Assembly: GCA_023410675.1 (NCBI GenBank)
Contig: JAEYPM010000010.1
Span: forward strand, 1 to 18,756
Origin: Bacillota bacterium
GTDB taxonomy: Bacteria; Bacillota; Clostridia; Lachnospirales; Cellulosilyticaceae
Reading direction: 5' to 3'
DNA length: 18,756 nucleotides
A program made the translations under genes and the position numbers. Below the pieces are notes generated by a model. It was not told the DNA's origin. It saw nothing but the letters and a program-made list of their open reading frames with translations, and made no database searches. Positions 1 through 6,351 of this stretch are shown here, in pieces (position 1 is the stretch's first letter; every line of letters starts with the position of its first letter).

Positions 1-27
1 GAAATAAGGAAAGGTAGGTGTAAAACC

Positions 28-324
28 ATGAAATCATTCATATATTTTGTATTTATTTTATTAGGCTTTTTTTTGCTTATAGCTGATGGTATTCTAAATA
101 ATAGGATAAATCAAGATAAGGAAAAAAGTAATAAGAGTAATATACATAATAAAAGTAATAAAAATAATAGACAAAATGAAATACAGATTAAAAAGAGACA
201 TGAAATATCTTGTCCAAAATACATAGAGCTAAGAATAAAACGTCCCATAGGATGTAAGCCAGTATGGAGTATAAGATCACCAGTAGTAAGTGGTACATAT
301 AGTTTGTTGTTTGATTCAAGTTAA
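28..324 (+). CDS. small putative membrane-anchored protein
   Basis: Not recognised. The 98-residue product begins with a hydrophobic stretch (about residues 3-21) that would serve as a membrane anchor or uncleaved signal. A low-complexity Lys/Asn/Ser-rich linker with repeated NKSN-type units follows (about 30-56). The tail contains two cysteines and several Arg/Lys-Pro pairs. A purine-rich stretch, GGTAGGTG, lies about eight bases before the ATG and is only a moderate ribosome binding site. An inverted repeat starting ten bases after the stop could end the transcript. It might be a genuine small surface protein or a fortuitous frame; no family is suggested. Confidence 0.35.
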   Translation: MKSFIYFVFILLGFFLLIADGILNNRINQDKEKSNKSNIHNKSNKNNRQNEIQIKKRHEISCPKYIELRIKRPIGCKPVWSIRSPVVSGTYSLLFDSS

Positions 325-333
325 CATAGATAA

Positions 334-422
334 TAAAAATAGCTCATACAATGAATTCACATAGTATGAGACAAACTTTAAAATGTGAATTCTATACATG
401 GTTTTACTATGAGTTATTTTTA
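334..422. repeat. nested inverted repeat, possible terminator or MITE remnant
   Basis: The outer arms TAAAAATAGCTCATA (334-348) and TATGAGTTATTTTTA (408-422) pair over 15 bases with one G-U wobble. Inside them a second perfect 10-bp stem joins GAATTCACAT (353-362) to ATGTGAATTC (383-392) across a 20-base spacer. Because each outer arm ends in an A/T run, it could act as a two-way terminator between the small upstream gene and the convergent ComK-like gene. The TA at each outer edge would also fit a miniature transposable element. The inner core recurs at 15470-15509. Confidence 0.6.
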
Positions 423-450
423 TGCAGTTTGATTTTGAGAGGAGGAGTTT

Positions 451-548
451 AAAAGGAGCTAGGCATATAGGATGATCTGTATAGCCACAAAGTGGTTGAG
501 AATTCCAAGTGTTAAGAGAAGACAATACCTATTTCCCCTAGCTTTTTA
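451..548 (+). other. potentially structured intergenic segment
   Basis: A long-range stem pairs about 453-463 (core AGCTAGG) with 537-547 (core CCTAGCT). It encloses about 73 bases containing a 6-bp hairpin, AGCCAC/GTGGTT (483-488/492-497). No tRNA or recognised riboswitch motif fits. It may be a small RNA, a leader remnant or chance pairing in AT-rich DNA. Confidence 0.25.
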
Positions 549-580
549 GTATTAGTTTTGCTATATCAATCTAAACCCGT

Positions 581-1048
581 TCATTTAAACCACATAAATT
601 CATATTTTTTTCTTTGATCGAGATAGGCGTAGCTTAATAAAGTTGCGTCTTTTTTCTTTTTGAGCATATATGTCTTTGTAGAAAGTGTAGAAATAACTAG
701 ATCATTTGTAAGCGTAATATGCATATCATCCATATCTTTGATGGCACTTAAGGTGACATATCCAAAACAGCCATCTTGCCTTCCAATACTTTTCCTGGCT
801 TTAAAGGGCAGCAAAATAAAGTCAGGATGAATCATAACAGGAGTATTTAGTTTCGTCCCAAGAACTTTAAAGCTCCAATAGCTAAGTGCTCTTGGATCAA
901 GATGCATTAGGTAAAGAAGCTTTGAAATGTAGGTTTTTATGCAATATTTGTAGTCTGTGCTATTCCCATCAGCTTGGATAACGCGTGTGCAGTTCTGCCC
1001 AAATTCATCGTAATAAGGCACTAGTGCCAAAAAATGTGTATCTATCAT
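581..1048 (-). CDS. ComK-like competence transcription factor family protein
   Basis: The 155-residue product has the layout of the ComK family, the DNA-binding master regulator of competence in Bacillus. The best landmark is TPVMIHPDFILLPF (69-82) followed by a Cys-x-Gly-aromatic segment (94-97). This parallels the PPIMVDPSNQIFLFP...CGWI core of Bacillus ComK. It lacks the long C-terminal tail that Bacillus ComK uses for recruitment and proteolytic control (ComK is about 190 residues). The start is supported by GGGGG about eight bases upstream. A minus-strand promoter (TTGTAA, 17 bp, TATAAT) lies upstream, with a perfect LexA box immediately after its -10, so SOS control is likely. It is divergent from a sigma factor gene. 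Whether it controls DNA uptake here is unknown. Confidence 0.7.
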   Translation of the reverse strand: MIDTHFLALVPYYDEFGQNCTRVIQADGNSTDYKYCIKTYISKLLYLMHLDPRALSYWSFKVLGTKLNTPVMIHPDFILLPFKARKSIGRQDGCFGYVTLSAIKDMDDMHITLTNDLVISTLSTKTYMLKKKKDATLLSYAYLDQRKKYEFMWFK

Positions 1049-1072
1049 ATCAATCCCCCTAGTATCTATAAT

Positions 1073-1086
1073 CGAACATATGTTCG
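1073..1086. promoter_or_regulatory. LexA (SOS/DinR) box
   Basis: CGAACATATGTTCG is a perfect 14-bp palindrome matching the Firmicutes LexA operator pattern CGAAC-N4-GTTCG. It lies 25 bases before the ComK-like start codon, just downstream of that gene's -10 element, where a bound repressor would block transcription. It also overlaps a weak candidate -35 for the opposite sigma factor gene, so both divergent genes could be DNA-damage responsive. Confidence 0.8.
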
Positions 1087-1096
1087 GTATAGATTA

Positions 1097-1125
1097 ATTA
1101 TAAAGTATAATTGGAAAGTTTACAA
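1097..1125 (-). promoter_or_regulatory. promoter of the ComK-like gene
   Basis: Read on the minus strand, TTGTAA (1125-1120) and TATAAT (1102-1097) are separated by exactly 17 bases. This is a good vegetative sigma-A promoter. Transcription would begin near 1090, right at the edge of the LexA box. On the plus strand, TATAAT at 1106-1111 could serve the divergent sigma gene, but its -35 (TTCGGT, 1083-1088) is poor. Confidence 0.65.
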
Positions 1126-1267
1126 CCCAAAATTGCAAAAAAATTCTAATGAACATACCTCTAAAAAGTATGGGGTTAGTTTACAAAAGTTACAATTTAG
1201 CTTTTTACAATTTATTTGTTATCTTATGTTTGCGCAAATAAAAAGAGCTGCAGCAAGAAAGGTAACT

Positions 1268-1807
1268 ATGAATAGTATCAAGGAAATTAGTCAAGAAGAA
1301 TGCTACAAATGGTGGATTAAAATGATGCCTATGTGGAAAAAGTGGATCAGAAAAACATATCTTTGTGGATATGATAAAGATGATTTAATGCAACAAAGTT
1401 ATATTGAGCTTGTAAATTGTATGAATAAGTATAATAAAGAGCTAGGGGTGCCCTTTGAAAGCTATTATAAAATGTATCTTTATCAGTGGCGAAATAACCA
1501 GAGCCGTAAGAAAAGAGAACTACTCAGTATTACAGATGAATATGAAAAAAACCTTATGGAAACAAAGGATATAACAGTGGATATTGAGGGTGAAATAGAA
1601 AATAAGCTATTGTCAGAAGCTATTATAAGGACCTTGGAGGATATGGGCGAAATTGAAAAATTCATTATTACTAAGTACTATATGGAAAAAGTATCTTTAA
1701 AGGATATAGCCAAGGAACTTAATATCAACTATAAGACATTAGAATACAAGAAAAAATGTATTTTACGTAAACTTAGGGAAGATAAGCTCTATAAAACATA
1801 TTACTAA
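1268..1807 (+). CDS. sigma-70 family RNA polymerase sigma factor
   Basis: This 179-residue protein has the two-domain layout of a small alternative sigma factor. A region-2 core covers about 38-80 (DDLMQQSYIELV, then an aromatic-rich YYKMYLYQWR segment). Region 4 is a helix-turn-helix at about 142-170 (VSLKDIAKELNINYKTLEYKK). The frame is open much further upstream, but the ATG at 1268 has the ribosome binding site (AAGAAAGG, six bases away), and the upstream residues look non-coding. It leads a compact cluster with a YvrJ-like peptide 31 bases downstream, then DUF1659 and DUF2922 proteins. In B. subtilis, YvrJ likewise follows the SigO (YvrI)-RsoA sigma pair. It probably directs its own cluster or surface/stress genes; the targets cannot be read from sequence. 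Confidence 0.85.
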   Translation: MNSIKEISQEECYKWWIKMMPMWKKWIRKTYLCGYDKDDLMQQSYIELVNCMNKYNKELGVPFESYYKMYLYQWRNNQSRKKRELLSITDEYEKNLMETKDITVDIEGEIENKLLSEAIIRTLEDMGEIEKFIITKYYMEKVSLKDIAKELNINYKTLEYKKKCILRKLREDKLYKTYY

Positions 1808-1838
1808 ATAACCTAAAGAAGAAAGGAGGCGTATAAAT

Positions 1839-1988
1839 ATGGAAGAACTCTTTATGCAAATTAGTAACATAGGTTTTCCTATTGTGCTTTCTATGTATCT
1901 TTTAGTACGCATAGAAAACAAAATGGAGCAGCTTACACAAAGCATTCAGAGACTGACAACCGTATTAGACGAAAAAGAAAATTGCTAA
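1839..1988 (+). CDS. YvrJ family small membrane protein
   Basis: This 49-residue ORF has a very strong ribosome binding site (AAAGGAGG, 1822-1829) nine bases before its ATG. It reads MEELFMQISNIGFPIVLSMY, then LLVRIENKMEQLTQSIQRL and a charged end. This is the YvrJ pattern: a short hydrophobic segment with a Gly-Phe-Pro (12-14) followed by an amphipathic helix. The layout resembles BhlA/UviB holin-like peptides, though that relationship is only an impression. It lies between the sigma gene and the DUF1659 gene in the same cluster, as expected for co-transcription. The role is unknown; membrane permeabilisation or anchoring of a regulatory complex are possibilities. Confidence 0.8.
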   Translation: MEELFMQISNIGFPIVLSMYLLVRIENKMEQLTQSIQRLTTVLDEKENC

Positions 1989-2057
1989 AGCTTTAGGGAA
2001 CACCCCTTGCTAAAAACATATATAGATATGAGACCGCAAGGCAAGGAGGTGAGGAAA

Positions 2058-2252
2058 ATGGCAGTAGATGCACAGGTGAAATCAACAAAGGTTGTGCTAA
2101 AGCTTGAAAAAGGAACACAAACTATTTCAAACTGCACACACACAGCATCAAACGATGCCCTCTACACTTTAGCAGAAGCTATAGCAGCTCTTGAAGAAAA
2201 GGCAGCTGTAGGCGTAACTAAAGTAGTAGAAACTACCCTTGTTAGTGAATAA
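2058..2252 (+). CDS. DUF1659 family protein
   Basis: A 64-residue protein that matches the general form of DUF1659: a short beta-rich N-terminal half (KVVLKLEKGTQTISNCTH) leading to an Ala-rich helix (TLAEAIAALEEKA) and a final strand (VTKVVETTLVSE). The ATG at 2058 is preceded by AAGGAGGTGAGG and is preferred over the longer in-frame start at 2007, which lacks a ribosome binding site. Very small, without signal peptide or membrane segment, so presumably cytoplasmic. It lies 69 bases after the YvrJ-like gene and 68 bases before the DUF2922 gene, and the two small proteins share a similar beta-strand/helix layout. No biochemical function is known. Confidence 0.75.
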   Translation: MAVDAQVKSTKVVLKLEKGTQTISNCTHTASNDALYTLAEAIAALEEKAAVGVTKVVETTLVSE

Positions 2253-2320
2253 TTGGGGTATAGGAAAAAGAGAAACATAATCAAGTAAGAAAGAAGATGA
2301 TAAGAAAGGAGGCGTGCATT

Positions 2321-2548
2321 ATGGCAGAAGTTACTAAGAAGGTTTTGGTTCTTACCTTTTTATGTGAAAATGGTAAAGAGCTAAAAGTAACAATTAACAA
2401 TCCAAATGTTTCTTTAACAGGTGCTCAGATTAAAGAATCTATGGATAGCATTGTAACAAGTCAAGCTCTAGGAGATGAGAGCACAGTAAGCGATATTGTA
2501 TCCGCTTATTATGTAACACAGCAACAAGATCAAGTTGCCCTTGTTTAA
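2321..2548 (+). CDS. DUF2922 family protein
   Basis: A 75-residue protein resembling DUF2922: a strand with TKKVLVLTFLCENGKELKVT, then NNPN (residues 27-30), a helix beginning near LTGAQIKESMDSIV, and a C-terminal strand (DIVSAYYVTQQQDQVALV). The ATG follows AAGAAAGGAGG with eight bases of spacing, so the longer in-frame start at 2297 is not used. It is the last gene of the sigma/YvrJ/DUF1659 cluster; a clear hairpin terminator follows eight bases after the stop. Pairing with a DUF1659 protein suggests the two work together. Function unknown. Confidence 0.75.
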   Translation: MAEVTKKVLVLTFLCENGKELKVTINNPNVSLTGAQIKESMDSIVTSQALGDESTVSDIVSAYYVTQQQDQVALV

Positions 2549-2555
2549 TCAAATG

Positions 2556-2593
2556 AAAAGAAGGATGTAGTTTTGCGACTGCATCTTTCTTTT
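2556..2593 (+). terminator. terminator of the sigma/YvrJ/DUF1659/DUF2922 cluster
   Basis: Arms AAAAGAAGGATGTAGT (2556-2571) and ACTGCATCTTTCTTTT (2578-2593) pair over 16 bases with two G-U wobbles and a six-base loop. The right arm ends in a U-rich run. Confidence 0.8.
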
Positions 2594-2945
2594 AAATTGA
2601 TGGATTCTAAGCATTTATGTGCTAAGAATTGAAATCTTTTTTCTGTCAACTATGTCCATACTATATTGTGATTACTGATGATAAGGTAGAAGCTTATAAC
2701 TATGATCTTGTGTTCTTGAAATGAAATCAAATCAAATGCACAATAATTAAAAAATATGATAGTTTTTTTATTTTTAGAATAGTATTGACGTCGTTGGATA
2801 TTAAGAATAGTATAAAACTGATAAATTAACAGAGCTATTTTCATTAAACTATTAGAGAATATTTTCAAGGTATTGATCTATTAACGATGGGAATGATGTT
2901 CTGCACAGTATGTAAGAATATATAGATAAATTAGGAGGATGTAAG
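2594..2945 (+). other. AT-rich intergenic region with weak promoter and hairpin
   Basis: No convincing gene is seen here; a short minus-strand open frame (2650-2868) has no ribosome binding site or family resemblance. A small imperfect hairpin is formed by TTCTAAGCA (2605-2613) and TGCTAAGAA (2620-2628). A possible promoter for the downstream secreted protein is TTGACG (2785-2790), 17 bases, TAGTAT (2808-2813). The ribosome binding site AGGAGGAT at 2933-2940 marks the GTG start of the next gene. Confidence 0.4.
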
Positions 2946-4454
2946 GTGAAAAAGATATTTAAAAGCGTTATTTTTATGATTATGGTTGTTTTTTTCTCAT
3001 CTATTCCTGTAATGGCTGCATATCCAGATGATTATGGAAATAGTTTTGAGAAAGCACAACAAGTTCCTTTGCCTATGAGGGGGCTGTCAGGACAAATAAA
3101 TTATTTAGGTGATGAAGATTACTTTAAGATTATACCGTTATCTACAGGTAAGTTAAATGCTTCGCTTAGATCTTATGCTGTGGAATCAATAGAAATGGAG
3201 CTATACAATGAAAAAGGCTCTAAAATCTCCTCTGATAGAATTTTATCATCTGGGAAAGCGTATTATATTGTAGTTAAGTCAAGGGGTGAAAAAACTGGAT
3301 CTTATACACTTGACCTCATTTTCGATACAAATGTAACGATAGACGACTATACAGTTCTATTTGAAGAAGCAATCGAAATTGATGTTCCAATAAGAGAATA
3401 TAGTGGATATTTATCTTCTGCGAATGATACCAATTGTATTAAATTTATAGCTCCAGATAATGGTAAATTAATATGGGAAAGTGAAGACCGCATACAAGTA
3501 AAAGTATATGATGAAAATGGCAATATAATAGATAGAGATACTTATTTAGAAGCTGGGCACACCTATTACCTTATAATTACTGCCGACAGACAAATGTTTT
3601 ATGATTTAGATCTTTATATGGAGCGTACAGAAACACAAGATGCGGCCTATGGAAATAGTTTTAATACAGCAATAAGAATTAATGCACTACCAATAAATAA
3701 CCTTGAGAGATATACTGATTCAAAAGGTACTAAAGATTACTATAAATTCACAGTTCCGTTTGATGGAAAATTAGATGTGGAAGGGTATGTGGAATTTGAA
3801 TTATATGATGAAAATCAGAATCCAATATCTAAGCATAGTATTTTAAGAACAGGACGTACATATTACATTGTCCTCTATGGTTATGAACAATACGGAGGGC
3901 ATTATAGTGTTAATATTGATGTAATAAAAGATGATTATGGAAATAATTTTGAAGAAGCAGAAGAAATTTCCATATCAACGATCATTAAAGGACGTATCGA
4001 TTATGTGGGCGATGATGATTACTTTAAATTTACAGTACCTACTGAGTGCCTGCCATGGTACTCTTTGAAATCAGGAAATCCAGGAGTAGTCCTATATGAT
4101 GAAAATTTCAAGGAAATCACTGTTCGTGATGTCTGCAAGGCGGGTCACACTTATTATGTGCAGTTCTTTGGTGCAAGTGTGGAAAATTATTCTTTTACAA
4201 TAGAGTGTGATCCATTATTATTATATGGAGATGTCAATGGAGATCAGCAGGTAAATAGTATAGACTTTGGAATAATGAAAAAAGTTCTGTTAGGAATGGA
4301 TATATCAAATATGACATTTGACAAAGTAGCAGCAGATCTTGATGGAGATGGTGCATTTACTTCAAATGATTATGCAGCACTTAATCAATATTTGTTAGGT
4401 AAAAGAAAGACATTTCCAGTTGATACTAATGGAGATGGCTACATAAACGACTAA
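2946..4454 (+). CDS. secreted protein with four PPC-like beta domains and a C-terminal dockerin
   Basis: A 502-residue exported protein. Residues 1-25 are a signal peptide ending VMAA. Four repeats of about 100 residues follow (about 26-125, 130-226, 232-325, 328-421). They share the signature DDYGNSFEKA...G.I.Y.GD.DYFK...LYDENG...AG.TYYI, typical of pre-peptidase C-terminal (PPC) beta-sandwich domains. Residues 428-487 form a type I dockerin with two calcium loops (DVNGDQQVNSID and DLDGDGAFTSND), each followed by a helix with LLG. No catalytic domain is visible, so it may bind substrate or serve as a structural part docked to a cohesin. The last ten residues (DTNGDGYIND) look like the start of a third calcium loop. 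The start is GTG with AGGAGGAT six bases upstream. Confidence 0.85.
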   Translation: MKKIFKSVIFMIMVVFFSSIPVMAAYPDDYGNSFEKAQQVPLPMRGLSGQINYLGDEDYFKIIPLSTGKLNASLRSYAVESIEMELYNEKGSKISSDRILSSGKAYYIVVKSRGEKTGSYTLDLIFDTNVTIDDYTVLFEEAIEIDVPIREYSGYLSSANDTNCIKFIAPDNGKLIWESEDRIQVKVYDENGNIIDRDTYLEAGHTYYLIITADRQMFYDLDLYMERTETQDAAYGNSFNTAIRINALPINNLERYTDSKGTKDYYKFTVPFDGKLDVEGYVEFELYDENQNPISKHSILRTGRTYYIVLYGYEQYGGHYSVNIDVIKDDYGNNFEEAEEISISTIIKGRIDYVGDDDYFKFTVPTECLPWYSLKSGNPGVVLYDENFKEITVRDVCKAGHTYYVQFFGASVENYSFTIECDPLLLYGDVNGDQQVNSIDFGIMKKVLLGMDISNMTFDKVAADLDGDGAFTSNDYAALNQYLLGKRKTFPVDTNGDGYIND

Positions 4455-4459
4455 TATTA

Positions 4460-4498
4460 AGACTTAATAGAGAATGGATTCTCTATTAAGTCTTTTTT
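4460..4498 (+). terminator. strong intrinsic terminator
   Basis: A perfect 15-bp stem, AGACTTAATAGAGAA (4460-4474) with TTCTCTATTAAGTCT (4479-4493), has a TGGA loop and is followed by a T run to 4498. It ends the dockerin gene and lies between convergent genes. On the minus strand the trailing tract is less T-rich, so it is weaker in that direction. Confidence 0.9.
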
Positions 4499-4504
4499 AA
4501 GTAT

Positions 4505-5314
4505 TTAAAGGGTTAACATTTCCACAAATTTTTTATATAAAGGAAATGGCAATAGATTTCTAAGCAAAACTGCAGTTTTGGTATCTGCACCTGATGGGTA
4601 CCTAAGTTTTGAACGTCCATCTGTAGCAGCCTTATAGATAGTTTTTGCTGTTATATCTGGGGTAGCTCCATTTTTGAGGCTATTCATAAGATAGTGATGC
4701 CATTTTTTTAGGCTCTTTGTGTATTCACTTGGGTATTGATCTAAAGAAAGATCTTTTGATTCATCGTACAAATCTGTGCGAACCATGCCTGGCTCTACAA
4801 CTTTAATTTTGATATTGAGATCTTTAAGTTCATATAAAAGGGATTCACTTATTCCTTCTATTGCCCATTTAGAAGCAGTGTAAATGGTTTGGTATGGGAA
4901 GGCTGCCCTTCCTGCCACAGATGAAATGTTGATAATTGTCCCCTCTTTTCTTGTGCGAAAGTAGCTGATAAATGCCTTCATTACGCTCAGTGCTGAAACA
5001 ATATTGGTGCCGATAAGATGGTTAATATCTTCTTCAGAGGCTGATTCGAGTGGCTTTGTTAGATAAATACCTGCATTATTAACCAGGACATTAATACTGC
5101 CAAAGTCTTTGATAACTTCCTGCATGCAATTTGATAGCTCGGTAGAATCATTGACATCTAGCTTGTAGCATTTCACATTTTTAAGTGCCATAAGGTCTTT
5201 ATCATCACTTGGCCTTCTCATGGTGGCAGCAACATTCCATCCATGGTTTTGAAAAAGTAAAGCGGTAGCTTTGCCAATACCCTTTGATGCACCTGTAATA
5301 AATACTGTTTTCAT
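4505..5314 (-). CDS. short-chain dehydrogenase/reductase (SDR)
   Basis: A classical SDR of 269 residues that should catalyse NAD(P)-dependent oxidation/reduction of an alcohol or carbonyl. It shows the Rossmann motif TGASKGIG (7-14), NNAG (79-82), the active-site serine in SSVAG (131-135), the YTASK catalytic Tyr145/Lys149 pair, and PG at 175-176. Arg33-Arg34 after the second strand hints at NADP preference. The ATG has AAAGGAGAT about six bases upstream. It lies 85 bases downstream of a tetR gene on the same strand, and a copy of the TetR operator lies just upstream of its ribosome binding site. The substrate cannot be named; detoxification of a small hydrophobic compound sensed by the TetR protein is a reasonable guess. 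Confidence 0.88.
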   Translation of the reverse strand: MKTVFITGASKGIGKATALLFQNHGWNVAATMRRPSDDKDLMALKNVKCYKLDVNDSTELSNCMQEVIKDFGSINVLVNNAGIYLTKPLESASEEDINHLIGTNIVSALSVMKAFISYFRTRKEGTIINISSVAGRAAFPYQTIYTASKWAIEGISESLLYELKDLNIKIKVVEPGMVRTDLYDESKDLSLDQYPSEYTKSLKKWHHYLMNSLKNGATPDITAKTIYKAATDGRSKLRYPSGADTKTAVLLRNLLPFPLYKKFVEMLTL

Positions 5315-5331
5315 AATAACATCTCCTTTAA

Positions 5332-5346
5332 ATGACCGTTGGTCAT
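5332..5346. promoter_or_regulatory. TetR-type operator upstream of the SDR gene
   Basis: ATGACC-GTT-GGTCAT is a 6-3-6 palindrome 17 bases before the SDR start codon, beside its ribosome binding site. The same half-sites occur in the tetR promoter at 6165-6179, so both are probably bound by the adjacent TetR repressor. Confidence 0.75.
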
Positions 5347-5399
5347 ATTTAATTTAAAAAAATATATATATTTTTAAAGTTTATATAAATGTACATATT

Positions 5400-6068
5400 T
5401 TAGTTTTGGGCATCACCATTAAGGGAGGCAAGATGCCCAGTAATAAGATAAACAGATAATCTCTGTAATGTTTCTATAAAATCTTTATCAAAAAATTCAA
5501 GTCCTGGTGTTTGAACAGCTTGTTTAATAACTGGTGAAGGATGTGCTATTTTATAGGTTCCTACTAAACAAATAAATAGGTCGTGTAGGAGCATAGCACC
5601 ATGACCAAGAGAAGGCAACGGCAATATCTTTTCAATACATGTTCCAATGGCAAGTAATTCTTCTTTTAAAAAGGTCTTAAATCGAATGGCTCTACTTAAG
5701 CTTATATTTTGTTCTAGAGTATCATCAAGTATAGAAACTAGCTTCATGAATAGCTTATTATTTACAGAATCAACAAGCACCTCAGCACATTGATCAACAG
5801 AATAAGTGATATTATGAGCAATAGCTTCTTGAATTGTTTTTTGCGTAGTATGACTCCACTGGGTAATCAGCTGCTCGGCCAAGGTTAAAAAAAGATCCTC
5901 CTTGGTTTCAAAATAAAGAAATAAGGTTCCTTTAGCTAACTTTGCATCCTTAGCAATCATTGCCATAGTGATGTCTTTATAATCACTACTTAATAATAAT
6001 TTTTCTGCTACGAACAGAATATCTGTGATTCTTTGTTTTTTTGCTTCTTCACTTATGGCTCTTTTCAT
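5400..6068 (-). CDS. TetR/AcrR family transcriptional regulator
   Basis: A 222-residue one-component repressor. The N-terminal TetR helix-turn-helix spans about residues 13-60, with MIAKDAKLAKGTLFLYFETK as the conserved DNA-recognition block. The rest (about 70-222) is an all-helical ligand-binding/dimerisation domain of no specific type. The ATG at 6068 is preferred to an upstream in-frame ATG at 6155, because the conserved domain begins shortly after it and 222 residues is the usual family length. The ribosome binding site (AAAGG) is rather distant, about 16 bases. Its promoter spacer is filled by the ATGACC-N3-GGTCAT operator, which indicates autorepression; a second operator precedes the co-oriented SDR gene. 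Confidence 0.88.
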   Translation of the reverse strand: MKRAISEEAKKQRITDILFVAEKLLLSSDYKDITMAMIAKDAKLAKGTLFLYFETKEDLFLTLAEQLITQWSHTTQKTIQEAIAHNITYSVDQCAEVLVDSVNNKLFMKLVSILDDTLEQNISLSRAIRFKTFLKEELLAIGTCIEKILPLPSLGHGAMLLHDLFICLVGTYKIAHPSPVIKQAVQTPGLEFFDKDFIETLQRLSVYLITGHLASLNGDAQN

Positions 6069-6157
6069 AAAGTTCGTCGTTAATCCTTTCTGCAAATAAA
6101 TTAAAGGAAAAATAAAGTTGCTTTGAATTTTATATAAATAAAAGAACTGATACACAA

Positions 6158-6186
6158 ACTATAAATGACCTATGGTCATTTGTCAA
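6158..6186 (-). promoter_or_regulatory. tetR promoter with operator in the spacer
   Basis: On the minus strand, TTGACA (6186-6181) and TATAGT (6163-6158) are separated by exactly 17 bases. That spacer is the 17-bp palindrome AATGACC-TAT-GGTCATT (plus strand 6164-6180). A repressor bound there would cover both promoter elements. Confidence 0.85.
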
Positions 6187-6351
6187 GGTGCAATTTTTTA
6201 TGGATGAAAGACTCTGAAAATCAAGAGACTGGGGTGGGGGGGTGTCTGATTGGAACATGCTTTGAGGTAAAAGTATATGGACAAAATTAACAATTCTTTT
6301 AAGGGAAAATAATTGAAAGATAACAAAGATTAATTAAATATTAAAAAAATG
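6187..6351 (+). other. intergenic region between tetR and the riboswitch, with a G-rich tract
   Basis: No gene is seen. The notable item is GGGGTGGGGGGG at 6231-6242, an unusual G-run in an AT-rich setting. The remainder is A/T-rich sequence upstream of the riboswitch promoter. Confidence 0.4.

Noticed and set aside
485..510. tRNA T-arm-like GGTTGAGAATTCC
   Set aside because: No acceptor stem, anticodon arm or GGTTCGA-type loop can be built around it.
316..525. Minus-strand 69-residue open frame
   Set aside because: It runs across the nested inverted repeat and has no ribosome binding site; best explained as chance.
1034..1267. N-terminal extension of the sigma factor frame
   Set aside because: It begins inside the ComK-like gene, passes through the LexA box and promoters, and lacks a ribosome binding site; the ATG at 1268 has one.
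2650..2868. Minus-strand 72-residue open frame in the intergenic region
   Set aside because: No ribosome binding site, no family resemblance, and an Ile/Phe-rich composition expected from translating AT-rich spacer.
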